Origin: Opisthocomus hoazin
Taxonomy: Eukaryota > Chordata > Aves > Opisthocomiformes > Opisthocomidae
Length of the DNA: 64,000 bases
Reading direction: 5' to 3'
Assembly: GCF_030867145.1 (NCBI RefSeq)
Contig: NC_134419.1
Location: 6,723,501 to 6,787,500, forward strand
The notes beneath the pieces are model-generated. The model was given only the letters and a program-made list of their open reading frames with translations. It was not told where the DNA came from and ran no database searches. The translations under genes were made by a program, and so were the position numbers. Shown one piece after another: positions 38,035-49,200 of this stretch. Numbering within the stretch: position 1 is the first letter of the stretch; each line of letters starts with the position of its first letter.

Positions 38035-41000
38035 TAGACGAAAATTATTTTATTATTTCTCTGATTTTTTTTTAAAGTTCGTCTCTGATTCATTTCTACG
38101 CCATCGTTGCACTGGCCATGAAAAATACTGTAAAGTGTTTTGAGAAAAACAAAATCCAGCTGGAGACGCAGGCAGTAAGGAAAATAAAGTAAGCAGGTGT
38201 GGCCTCTGCAGATCTCTGGGCAGCTCTGGGGAGTGGGATTACTAGCCCTGCGCATGCCTTTGGAAAGGCGGGCAGGAAGATGGCCAAAGTGCCTTAAAAA
38301 CAAATTTGTAATCCCAGGACGGAGGAACATCAGGAAGTAAAGAACCATTTCGCAGTGTGAGACAGTCCACGAGGAAGGGAACGTAAAAAATAGCTGCAGG
38401 TACATGAGGCTTTTCAATTACTTGAATGTAAGTGTATATTTACTGTTGGAAGAGCATGAGAAGCAGTCGATTTGCACCTTGATCAAAAGAAAACATTTCT
38501 TAATGGGAAACAGAGGCTGTCATGAAAAACTAGGAACGTTCTCCCAGGGAACTATGCATATGAGTATTATTTAAACCACATTTTGTAAAAATAAATAACT
38601 ATATAATAACTATAAAACCCTGACAGTAATTAGTAAATGAAACCAGAAATGCCTCTGCTAAAGACAGTTGCATAGAACAAAAGTGAAAACAGTGTGAGAT
38701 CACAACTGGGCCATCATTAGATCCATAGGGGATCACCCTATGAAGTCAGTAGCAAGGTCACCACTAACATTGCCCAGCTGAGGACAATATCCAAAGAGCC
38801 AGTGGGAAGGGCCAGTAAGGAGAAACAAGAGAAAAATGTTACCCACTGTACATAAAAGTAATACCAAAATAAGCCTGGGGTTTGGGTAGGGGCTTTTTCA
38901 GAAATGTTCTAGCCTAGGCTCTTCAAGCCTTACTCAGGTATGATAAGAAATACCTGTGAGGATACAGTAAATAAGTAAATTGCATAGGTGGGTGGATTGG
39001 GCACATCGCTGCCTGGTCATCTGTGGTGGATCTAGAGCTCTTTCAATGGCCTGGGCTGCAATAAAACATGTAGTGACACTCTGATTTCAGGAATAGATTC
39101 CACAAAGTCTTTCTTAACATTTGGATTTCTCCCTTACGTTCTGGCAAGCTGAGACACAACTCTGTGACTAATGCTAATGTTGCAGTAGTAAAATATTGGG
39201 CAAAAAAGTAGGAAAACCAGACCCACTTGCCCATAAGAATGATTTAATTAAACTTTCCACTGTTCCAAAATAGGTATGTTTCACATCATAAAGAATTTTT
39301 CTGTCATGAAAATTATTTTTTTAAGGGGAGGGAGAATTTTGTTTGCAGCAAGCTGACTTTATTGGTAGGCAATTAAATATTTCTTTGGATTGCTGTTCAA
39401 AATTAATTACTTGTTAATGTGGAAAAAACAGCTATAGTCTTGCTGTGAATTCAGAGGTTTCCAACTGGGTGCATCTAATTCCAAGAAGAAAAAGAAAAAA
39501 AAGGCCTAGAAAGAGTGTTATAATTACTGTCATACAAAAACCTGCTTAAGTCCAGATGTAGAAGCCGATACCACAGAAATGTTAACATCTAGCAGTTTGC
39601 TGCAGGGCAATGACAAATGAATCTTACATATGTTTGCAGAATGGACACATTACGTGTTCCTTCTAGAATCCTTTGGGTTTCTTTTTTCCAAAGCTCCTAC
39701 AGAAAATGCAAATCTACAATAATGTCAGGTTTTGGACAGTGTCACAGACACCTCTGTATGAAACTTGGATCCTAAACTTGCATACCTAACCACCGTTGTC
39801 AACTCTGTACCCTCTCAAATAATTCCACTGAAAGTAATGAAATTAGTGGTGTGAGTAAACGTTAAAGAAGTGCTTCCTAATTTCAGGTTTTCCCCTTCAG
39901 TGTACAAACAAAGCTTGTTGCTCTGTGATGACCTAGGGGCTTCCAGTGAGGACAGAGGACTGACAGAAGTGCCAGATGTTAGGAATCATATCTTTGGAAG
40001 TTCAGATCTATTTAGTAAGTGAGTCAATTCACAGAAATCAGAAAATAAGTAAGATGACAAATGCTGTGTGCAGAATTCCTTCTGCAGTCAGTAGCAGCTT
40101 GCATGCAGAAAGATTTCAGAAGTGGGTATCATAGCTAACTTTTCTTTTTCTCCCCAGATTTTATGAATTTGACCAAAGTCTATGTGGCTTCAGCCTTAAT
40201 AAAAAACAATAAAATTCTGGGATGATTTAGGCTGGAACAACCTCTGAGTGACTTGTCTAATCCAAATAATTCCATTTCAATCCAAATTGATTTCATTATC
40301 CCTAAGTCATTTATTTAAATAAATGGAGTCAGAAAACATCACAGAGTTTAATTATTGGAAACATTGGTTGGCACTAAGTTAGGAATTAAAATTACTCACT
40401 TTGAAGTCCTTAAGTGCACAGTATGACAACGCCAGTTGTCAAGGAACATTTTTTCCTCGGTTAAAAAGGACAAGCTGAGCATAAAATGGAAGAATGAAAC
40501 CTTGAATTATCCACATAAGCTAATTCTTTCTGTCAGCTGGGGAGTTACTCGCTTTAATTCTCCTACCATTTACTTTTCCATGCAGAGATAGGTGCAAGAA
40601 CTCGGGGACAAATCTTCCTAAAATGTGAAAATCTGAAATGACACCAAACAAAGTTTGACTGATGATACGATTATGCATACTAAACAGTATTGGCCTCACT
40701 GTTGATGCTCTAGGAAAGCTAATTGTAACTGTTCAACTGTTAAGACTTTAGACTGGGGTAAATACCTGTCATTTCCTTACAAGGAGGCAATCATGCTGGT
40801 CAGACATCATTTGCCTCTGCTCCTGGTCACCTTCATGTTCTTCACATGTATGGAAGTAGCAAGGTTAGGTAATGGTTTTGCATCTACTTTGCCACAGCTG
40901 ACATGATGTTCTAAAACTGAGTCATATCCTCAACTTTCTCTTCTCCAAACTGAAGACTCTAGTCTATTTTTAGACTCCCCTTGTAAGGCAACTCCTCCAT

Positions 41001-41862
41001 CTCCTTGTTCAGTTTAGTTGCCTTTCTCTGGCTCCTCTTCAAACTCACTACATCGCTCTGGAGATGAACACTGGTCTGTGGCAATGCAGTGAAAGAGATC
41101 CTACTGGAGTGGCATACCATCACTCAAACAGCCAAAGTAAAGGCTGAGGTTCACTCAATGATAGTTCAAAAGGATGGAGGAAAAGGAAAAGGCATTTGGC
41201 TTGGCAATCTGGAAGCGGTCACTGGCACAGCAAAACAGAAAACAGTACTGTATCTGCAGTGTATCTACAATGACTGCGCATTACAGTCAGTGAAATGGGC
41301 TGGATCCATCTTGCTTTGAGACTTAAGGAGTAATACAACACCGAATATGACTTTAGAAAAATATCTGGGAAGGAGACTATTTAACTGTTCGTCTTGTACA
41401 TTACTATTTCCTTAAATCATTATATTATACATATAAAAAAATAACCCTCCATCCACAGAGGAACCTGCTTTGTGGGTGCTACTGGTATTTCTATTTGTAG
41501 ATTATTTTATTTTGAAAAGAGCTTTGCTGTATCTGGACACCTTAAAGAAGCACCCAGATTTTCCCAAGCAAACAGCTGTTTTAAGAGGAGGTTTGGGGCA
41601 CTCCTGGGAGCAAAGATACTGTTATAAATCTAGTATATAGCAAGTTGTACATCAGATTATTTTCTGTAGATACATGTGGTTTTCAGTCTGCTGCTTGGCA
41701 GTTCTAAGTTTGCCACTTTCACTTTTGCCCCAAAACGCTGTGTGCTGAAAAGCATTTCAGCAGATCATCTACTACATTAAAAAAAAAAATTAGCTTACTG
41801 TAATTTCTTTACATCTTGCATTGAACAAAGGATTATTAGTACAAGTAGCAGAAATAAAGAAG
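38035..41862. other. Intergenic, no supported gene
   Basis: AT-rich DNA between the CR1 and the probable 3' end of DMRTB1. Just after the CR1, TGCGCATGC (about 38249, NRF1-like) and AAGATGGC (about 38278, YY1-like) occur about 30 bases apart, but without a CpG island. The + frame 41089-41319 has no recognised relatives and lies next to an old LINE fragment. Confidence 0.55.
40935..41065 (-). mobile_element. Ancient CR1/L3-like LINE fragment
   Basis: On the + strand the block CTTCTCCAAACTGAAGACTC ... AGTCTATTTTTAGACTCC ... GTTTAGTTGCCTTTCTCTGG follows the order of antisense CR1-family ORF2 ends. The segment just before it (about 40790-40870, with CATGCTGG ... CATTTGCC ... CTGGTCACCTTCATG) also looks like antisense CR1 reverse transcriptase, but in an order that implies a separate insertion or rearrangement. 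Confidence 0.6.
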
Positions 41863-41868
41863 TTTATT
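41863..41868 (-). terminator. DMRTB1: Candidate DMRTB1 polyadenylation signal
   Basis: TTTATT on the + strand is AATAAA on the - strand. It lies about 1.27 kb after the DMRTB1 stop codon, and I saw no nearer canonical hexamer between 41.87 and 43.14 kb. If used, the 3' UTR covers roughly 41845-43139. Variant signals such as ATTAAA could act earlier. Confidence 0.4.
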
Positions 41869-43139
41869 TTACTGTGCTCACCTCTACAGCAGCAGTCAAA
41901 AGTTGTAGAAGAAAAATACTGAAGCCTAAATCTCTTGCCAGACAAGTTTGTTACACAGAGCTGTTCAGAGCAACATCTGACATTTAGCTAGAAAAACTGC
42001 TTGTAGATATGCAAGCCTCAAATCATCAAAACCATACCAACAATTTAATGTATCTTTTTTAATTATACAAAACTCCCCCCCCAATTATTCAAACATTAAC
42101 AACAAATCCACTTAATACAAAACCAGTTCCTCTAGGCAAAACAGTAGAGGAATGTACCTTTCATTTTTAATTAAACACTATCATTGAAAATTATAATATG
42201 TATGGATTTGACTAATTATTATTCTAAATGGTGTTTTGTCCTAGTTTCCTAGGCAATCTCTCCAAACCTTTAACACGCCACAGCGCACTTCCCATACACG
42301 TGTATAAAGCTGTCTACATGAGCCCTTTAGAAACAAATAGTACTGTTTAGTTTCAGCTGCACTGAGTTAAACAACATTGAAATTATGTATAAACCATCAA
42401 GGACATTAAAAATCCTGAAGCCTATGTGACATGAAGTGATTCCAAATCAGTCGGTCCTCAACCTGAACGGAAGGTGCCTTAAAGGCAGTTCACCCAGAAA
42501 ACAATGTGGAGGCGCTGGATTTCAGCCTGTATCAGACCTTTCTGCAAATTCCTCCCACGCCCTTCTTGACAAGCACCTACTGTTCCCTAAAACTGCTGAA
42601 TCCAGTAAATCATGTCCTCGGGCAGCCAAGTATTTCAGCAGCCCAGAGTGTCTTCCCATCTGCTCTCACTCAGTCTTCAGGCCCCACATCACTTAACTCT
42701 TCCATAATGTTCAGAACCAGGTTTCCTTTACAGAAAATTGATATACAAACAAGACATTTTTGACTACTGTCATGAACACGAGAAGTCTACAGAACGTACG
42801 TGGCTCTGCGACCTGACTCCAAAGTCAGGGAGCCTTCTAACCTCAGCAAAAGAAACAGAGTCCTAATCATTTGCTGCTTCCACCTGCTTCAGGGGGAGGG
42901 GATTTACCACGGCTCTGGCAAACCTCTTTTTAAGAACAAGGGCTTTACAGTGCTAGGGAGGCAGAGCTATGAGCCTGGTAGCTCTAACATGATCACAAAG
43001 TGAGGCAGGGGACTAATCCCCTTCTTCTAGCTGTTATGACTGCTGAGTGACTGAAGTGTCACTCTGCCCTCATATTAACTAAAACTCTCCTCAGAAATGA
43101 AAATAGCGCTGCCTGCTACTCAGCTCTTCTCCAGCCCAT

Positions 43140-43246
43140 TTACTCGTTAGAATATACAGACTGTTCTCTGGTTGTTTCTTCTGGGGAAGAAGATGGCTGT
43201 CCAGGTTCATGAACCACCCCTGAATCCTGACTGTCAGCTTCAGTAG
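43140..43246 (-). CDS. DMRTB1: DMRTB1 exon 4, carboxyl terminus and stop
   Basis: Codes for the split Ala257 and residues 258-291, ending in TAA at 43142-43140. The acceptor is ATTCTTATTTCAG. The tail is acidic and rich in Ser and Gln, with [19 protein letters not shown], which resembles the mammalian DQDAEV ... GEPSQPSSQEQ end. Neither strand-frame would have suggested this exon by length; phase and family resemblance identify it. Confidence 0.85.
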
Positions 43247-46200
43247 CTGAAATAAGAATGAAGAATAGAAAAAGGTCAAGAGTCAACACAACACAAGGTC
43301 AACATAAACAATCCAAAAACCCCAAACCCTGTATTTCAGTCTGCATTACACCTGGTATCAATCACATTTCCAGAGGTAAATTCTCAATGCAAAATTACTT
43401 TTGTCAATCCAGTTTGTTTTTCAACCCTGTTAATTCAAAGGCCCTTGACATTAAGAGCTGCAGCTCTCCGAGCTGAGATACCGCACGTCAGGCAACAGTT
43501 GATTGTTTCAGCGGTGCTTAAAGAAATGTAGCAAGAGTGCTTCAAGCTGGCAAGTGTTGAAGCTGCCCTGAAACAGGAGAACGAGACAAACTCTTTTGCC
43601 CACTTAACCACAGTGAATCTATGCCATGCCTTTTTAACACTCTGGTGAATTCTCAAAGGCCTTGACAGACTAAATAATGCCTTCTTCAAATCTGGCTAGG
43701 GACTTTCATTTTATAAAGTATTTACTTGCCAATTTGCATGAAAAGCTCCCTCATTTTCTCACAGGCAACTTGGGGTTTTTTTTTGTTTTTCTGTGGCTTG
43801 CTCTTTCAGAAAGCCAACAATCTACAATCAGACTCTATCCTCAGATGCTGTCCTGGCCGTTTCACTGGACATACCTTGTGTTTATTTTGTCAAATCTCCA
43901 TAACATTACTAGTCAATACTGCATGACATTGTGTAACAACATGGCCTACACTTCACATCACCGTTGTAAACCTAACTGGCCTCAAGCATTCAACTGCAGT
44001 CAGCTATTGACTCAGACGTTTCTGGCAGCAGCTTCTAGCCTTGGAAAATCTTTTTCAGACAGGACTTCATGGGGTTTTTTGCCTTCATCTCAGATTCCCT
44101 TTGGGGCAGAGATCACAGACATTTCTTCTCACCATCTGACCCCTGCTAGAGTTTTCTATGTCCATTGTCCTGCAGCAGCTTTGCCAGAAATCCCATTTCG
44201 CCTCCGATTCCGGAGGTGTCTCTGGAGGAAGAATGTTCCCAAGTCTGACTGCAGGTTTGAGTCAGTTTCTTTCTCGGGAAAAAAGATGTGATGCAATCCT
44301 AACACATCCCTGTCCACTAAATGTTACAGCTTTTCTCTTTTTTCAAGTATCTTGAATACCAGAATCAAGGAATTATTAGTTTCACCATAGCTTCCCTCTC
44401 CATCTGCATCTTCAGCTGGCAGGCTGTTTTGTATATGACCTCATGCAGAAGTATCCCCCCTCACTGGGTCACAATTGCAAATTCCTACATATCCTGGAGC
44501 ACAAACACTATGTAGTGGAATTAATTTGTACTTTCTCCATAGTACTAAGAAAACTGGATTGTTCTCTGAGCACCAGAATGCATTATGCGTTGTTTCCTAT
44601 GGCTTTGTGCCTGGGTTGTGATTTCCCTAGTGTGTAATAAGGGCTGAGGTCATTAGATGGCATTTTGCTCTCAGGGGAGGGGGGGGGGGGGAGGAGGGTG
44701 CTCTCATGACATCCATTCTCTGTCCAGTTGCCTGTTCTCATGATTGTTAGGCCAGTACAACTTCACTCTACCAATACAGAACTGGATATCAATTCCTCTG
44801 TTTTCCTCACACAATACCACTACTTCTCTCTATGTCTCTCATGTTTGTCTGCTACTCCCAGTTCCCTCCCATTCCCACACACTCAAACAGAATAGCTGCA
44901 GTGCCCGACAGGTTCTCTGCCACTGCAGTATCCACCAGATCTTTTGTCCCCTCCAAATCACAATACCCCTCAATCCTCACATACACTTTCTGGTTTGCCT
45001 GCCAGCCCTCAGTTTCCTCTCTTCCCTTCAAACTCAGCCCATATTATTTCACCTCCAGCACATCAGTATCTCCTACATGCTGTATTAAAGTCCTAATGCC
45101 TTTGTTGGTATCTTAAATACATTTCTACAATGTCTGTACACCACCCCCCCGCCACATTCTTCATATTCCCCTTGTCCACCCCATCTCCTGCTTATTTTTC
45201 TTTGGCTTTCAAGCCAGACAAGAAGCAGGTATGCTCTGACTGCTCTGAAGATTTGTGCCCGCTGCTGGGCTGACTGGCAGGCACTTGGTTGTTGGCCAAG
45301 GTACACACACGTCAGTCAGGAACTGAGTGCAAGCTGACAGCCAGCCAAACACCACAACAAACCATTTTGTGGGAGGCATCTGCTTCCCTTGCAGATCAAT
45401 ATTGTCTAGGCCTGTGATCACAACAGATATGTTTGGCTGAAGTTTGGCTGAAAATAACTAATCGGTTGAAAAGTTATGAGAGGACTGACATTAACAGAAA
45501 ATGAGACTTCATGAGCCTTATGTTGTCGAGAAACCAGCCCAAAAAATGCCCCACTTATATTTTGTCCCACATAACCACTATCAACATCTTTTCAATTCAA
45601 ATGAGATAATTACACTCCTCTATTTCTCCTCCCTCTTACACAAGAGATTTGATTTTTTGCTGGGTAATTATTGTAATCTGTTTCATAAACAGATTAACAA
45701 TTTTTTATTGTGTTCGAGAAGAGAAACAAAGTTTTATTTATTTATCTGCAGTTTCAAAAAGAATTTAAAATAAAACTGGCTGTTCACTCATGCAGTGCTA
45801 GCGGTTAATTCTCTAGGCAGCTCTACCCTCTTGTGGTCACAGCTAGCTGCAGCCAAATGAAAAACTTGCAACTATAATCACAAATAGGCACAATACATGA
45901 AAGAGACACAAAAGAGAGGGGCACAAAGATGTAGCCCATGCCAGAAATTTAAAATCCTGTGAGATTCAATAAAACAACTTGAGATTTTGAAGATACAATC
46001 TTTCATTTCAAGCAATTAAAATGCAGGATTTTCAGATGAACAAGAAATTTCATATTGTTCCGCATTTTTTAACATTTTGTCTAAATTGCAGCAGAGCCAA
46101 GTAATTTTTATAATATGTCCTGCCAATTAGCTATTTAGAAAAAAATATTTGGAGAACATCAGCAGATCATATTCTGGAATGCCTCTGAGTCCTGGGGCGT

Positions 46201-49200
46201 CCAACGTCCGTGTGAGGTTGAGGTGCTTGTCAGCTGGAAAGCCCAAGCACGTCAGGCTGCTTTCCCTAAGTCAGGCCTGCCTAGAGCTGTACAAGCCGGC
46301 AACCTGTCCTGGAACTTCAGGAGCTCAGTCCTGGCTCCATCACAGTGATCTGTGAAGCCCTGAAAACTGGCTAGAAGCAGGGTCTCCTGAGGCTTCCAGC
46401 TCTGTGATTAGGTATTGAAACCAGGTTAAAACTGAATCTTCGAGGGCTCATCTCATACTTCCTTACCATGAGCTTCCTTGGTTGTTTCAGCCAACACGTT
46501 CAGTGAAAGGGGAGGTGGAATGTAATGAATCCCTGGCAGAAAACTTGGTGGGATGAACTGAGGCAGAGGAGTGTAGTACCCTTGATGGAAATCTCCAACT
46601 CCATCTGGAATCTGCGGAAACACATGAAGCAAAGCACCTTCCATCTGAAGGCTCTCTCCAGGACAAATCTGCAGTATCAAACAATTTCTGTTTAAATTTT
46701 TACCTGTGAATGTTACATTTTTTTGTCCATTTTGTGGCAATATGCTGCCACATTTGTGCATGTATTAGCATGTGCAAAGCCTGTGCATAGAGTAACATGC
46801 TGAAACTGAGAAGTAGCAGCTTCTCAGACCATGTCTCAGCTGAAACTGACCTTTTAAGTCCTCATCTTCTGCTCTCTCATTAGAGTAGATGATTTAAACC
46901 AGGAGCGGCTCACCTTCACCACTGACCTGGTGCACTTGCCACTGAATAAGTCTAGAAGTCTTCATGTAAGAGGCAACCTAGGAAATGCTCCTTGCCACCA
47001 CCTCCCTGCTAGGTATGGATTCTCCTCTGAGCCCAGGCAAGTGAGTGGCTCTACCTACACTGAGGGGCTGGTGTGCACCACAGGGTGCCCCACAGCCCTG
47101 GTCTTCTGTGATCACCAGACCTGTTAGAGCATGATAAAACTCATTCCGTGTGGAAGGAGAGATTTCCATCCCTCGGAAACAATAGCATCAAACAGGAGCA
47201 TTTCTCTCTTGGATCTGGCCATGCACCCTAGTACAGATAGAGCTTGTACGAGATCTTTCCATCTGTTTCAGGACAGTTAAAAATTAAATTCAAAACCACA
47301 TACAGTGATAGTCTAGACAAGGCATTTCCCAACTTGTGCATATTCAGCCCACCAGGACTCAGACTGCTGCCAGCCACTCTCTTTCTCAATAACCCCTAAA
47401 ACGGGACAGGGAATTTCTATGCAAGTGTAATAAATCTAGTAGTCTTGAGGCAGATCACTCTAACATGAACCAATGAACTGTACTCCGTGCAGAGAGAGTA
47501 ACGCATAGCAGCTGGAAATCTGATAATGTGCCCAACTGTGGTAGAAAAACTGGACACTACCAGTTTAAACCAACATGACTGACAGCACTGAAAGGAACTG
47601 GAAGTGCTCACATACCCCATTACAACTGACAGGCAATTCAGCATCTTTTTTTCTTACCATGTCTGTGTGGTTTGAAGGTGTGGGCTCTATGATGCTAAAT
47701 ATCATTTTTCATCTGAAACCACAACAATTTTCCACTGGTTTTGAGAAACTAAATGTTTCAAAACAGAGATATCCAATTATACTGATTCGCTTCCTTGTGG
47801 AAGTTGATTTTCCCCCCTGTTCTTCTCTGCGGCTCTGGTGCCTTGGCCAAGCCCTGACACTCTCCCTCCCCATTAGATTGGTCGTGCATGGAAGAGGAAC
47901 CTCCCGACACATATTCTGTGCCATCTACGCTGGCTCAACACGGCCATATTAAGTGTCTAACTGCCATCATTCCAAAAGGCTGTTGCAGATGTTAGCAGCA
48001 TGTATGAGCCTTTAAACACTTCAGAAAATCTGGCCCCTTGCAAGTGGGTGGGTGTGCTTTTCTGGGTTCAGGTCAGACTATTAACATCATCACTTGCTAA
48101 TGTTTTCTTCAGTATAATACATCAAAATGCTGTGAAGTAACTTATAAGCAGGGTAACTTTTCACAGGTACGTTAACAGCAAGAAGGCAGCTAAAAGTGAA
48201 GACAGAAGTATTTCCAGAAGTAATTAAAGGACCACTACTTACTGATGCAGAAGCTGCATTCCCTGGCCCATAGTTGCTAGGAATGGGTCGGAAACCTCTC
48301 TGCAGTGGTATCCCTGGAGGTGATGGTGCTCCCCTACAGTTTGACGGATTGATGGCAAATCCCATGGGAAATGGGTGGTAAGGATACACCCCAGAACACC
48401 GAGGGTACACTTTCGGAGATTCTCTCTCCAGGTATTCTGGCTTGACCATGCATTCTGGAGGAAAAGCAGGGTGAGCTTGGAAACAACAAGAAAAGAACAA
48501 ATGAAAGTATCCATGTAATCCTGGATGTTCAGTAGAAGTAGCTGCAGGACCAAATTCCACTCTCAGGCAGGAGAATCTGGCCCTTTGGTTTCACGCTTAG
48601 CTGCTCATGAGTTTATTTCGAGATTTTTTAAGGAACTAAGGAAAGGTGCAGCAGATGATACTGTAATGCAGAATGATCTGCGTTGTTTTCTGCCTTGTGC
48701 ATTGTGAAGCTAGTCCTTAGTAAATCACTGGCTGCACAATCTTATGGAGTACATCAGCAACAGCAAAGCAACCTACCTGAAGACTTTTAACTCTAGCACA
48801 ACTTAAAACAAAAATCTACAAATAGAGTTCTTTAGTCCTATCTGTCACTTCTTAAATTAATTTACAGACAAAGGCTCAATTTTAGGGACATACACAGGCA
48901 ATTTCAGATGCACAAATCAGTTAATTCCTTTGTTTTTTATCTTGCATCTGGAGCCTTATATGGCCTTTCCAAAGTCTTAAAAAAGAGAGTGATTATTTGA
49001 ATACGAATAGGGTCTTTCTTGTCTGCACATCCTCCTGTTGATAGAGGAGTGGAACAATGTGCTTCAAGACTAGGTTGACTTCTGGAGTACTAGAATTATA
49101 CTATTTGTCCCTAACCTTTTTTTAAATTTGTCAGCAGGTTAAAAGTGTTATTAAGGGAAGGACTGACAGGCACATATACAGCTAGCGTCATCCATAAATA

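Noticed and set aside
41089..41319. 76-codon + frame with protein-like composition
   Set aside because: Adjoins an old antisense LINE fragment, has no splice signals or recognised relatives, and lies in AT-rich intergenic DNA.
43677..44291. 204-codon + frame in DMRTB1 intron 3
   Set aside because: No recognisable domain, antisense to a supported intron, pyrimidine-rich composition, no promoter or splice signals.
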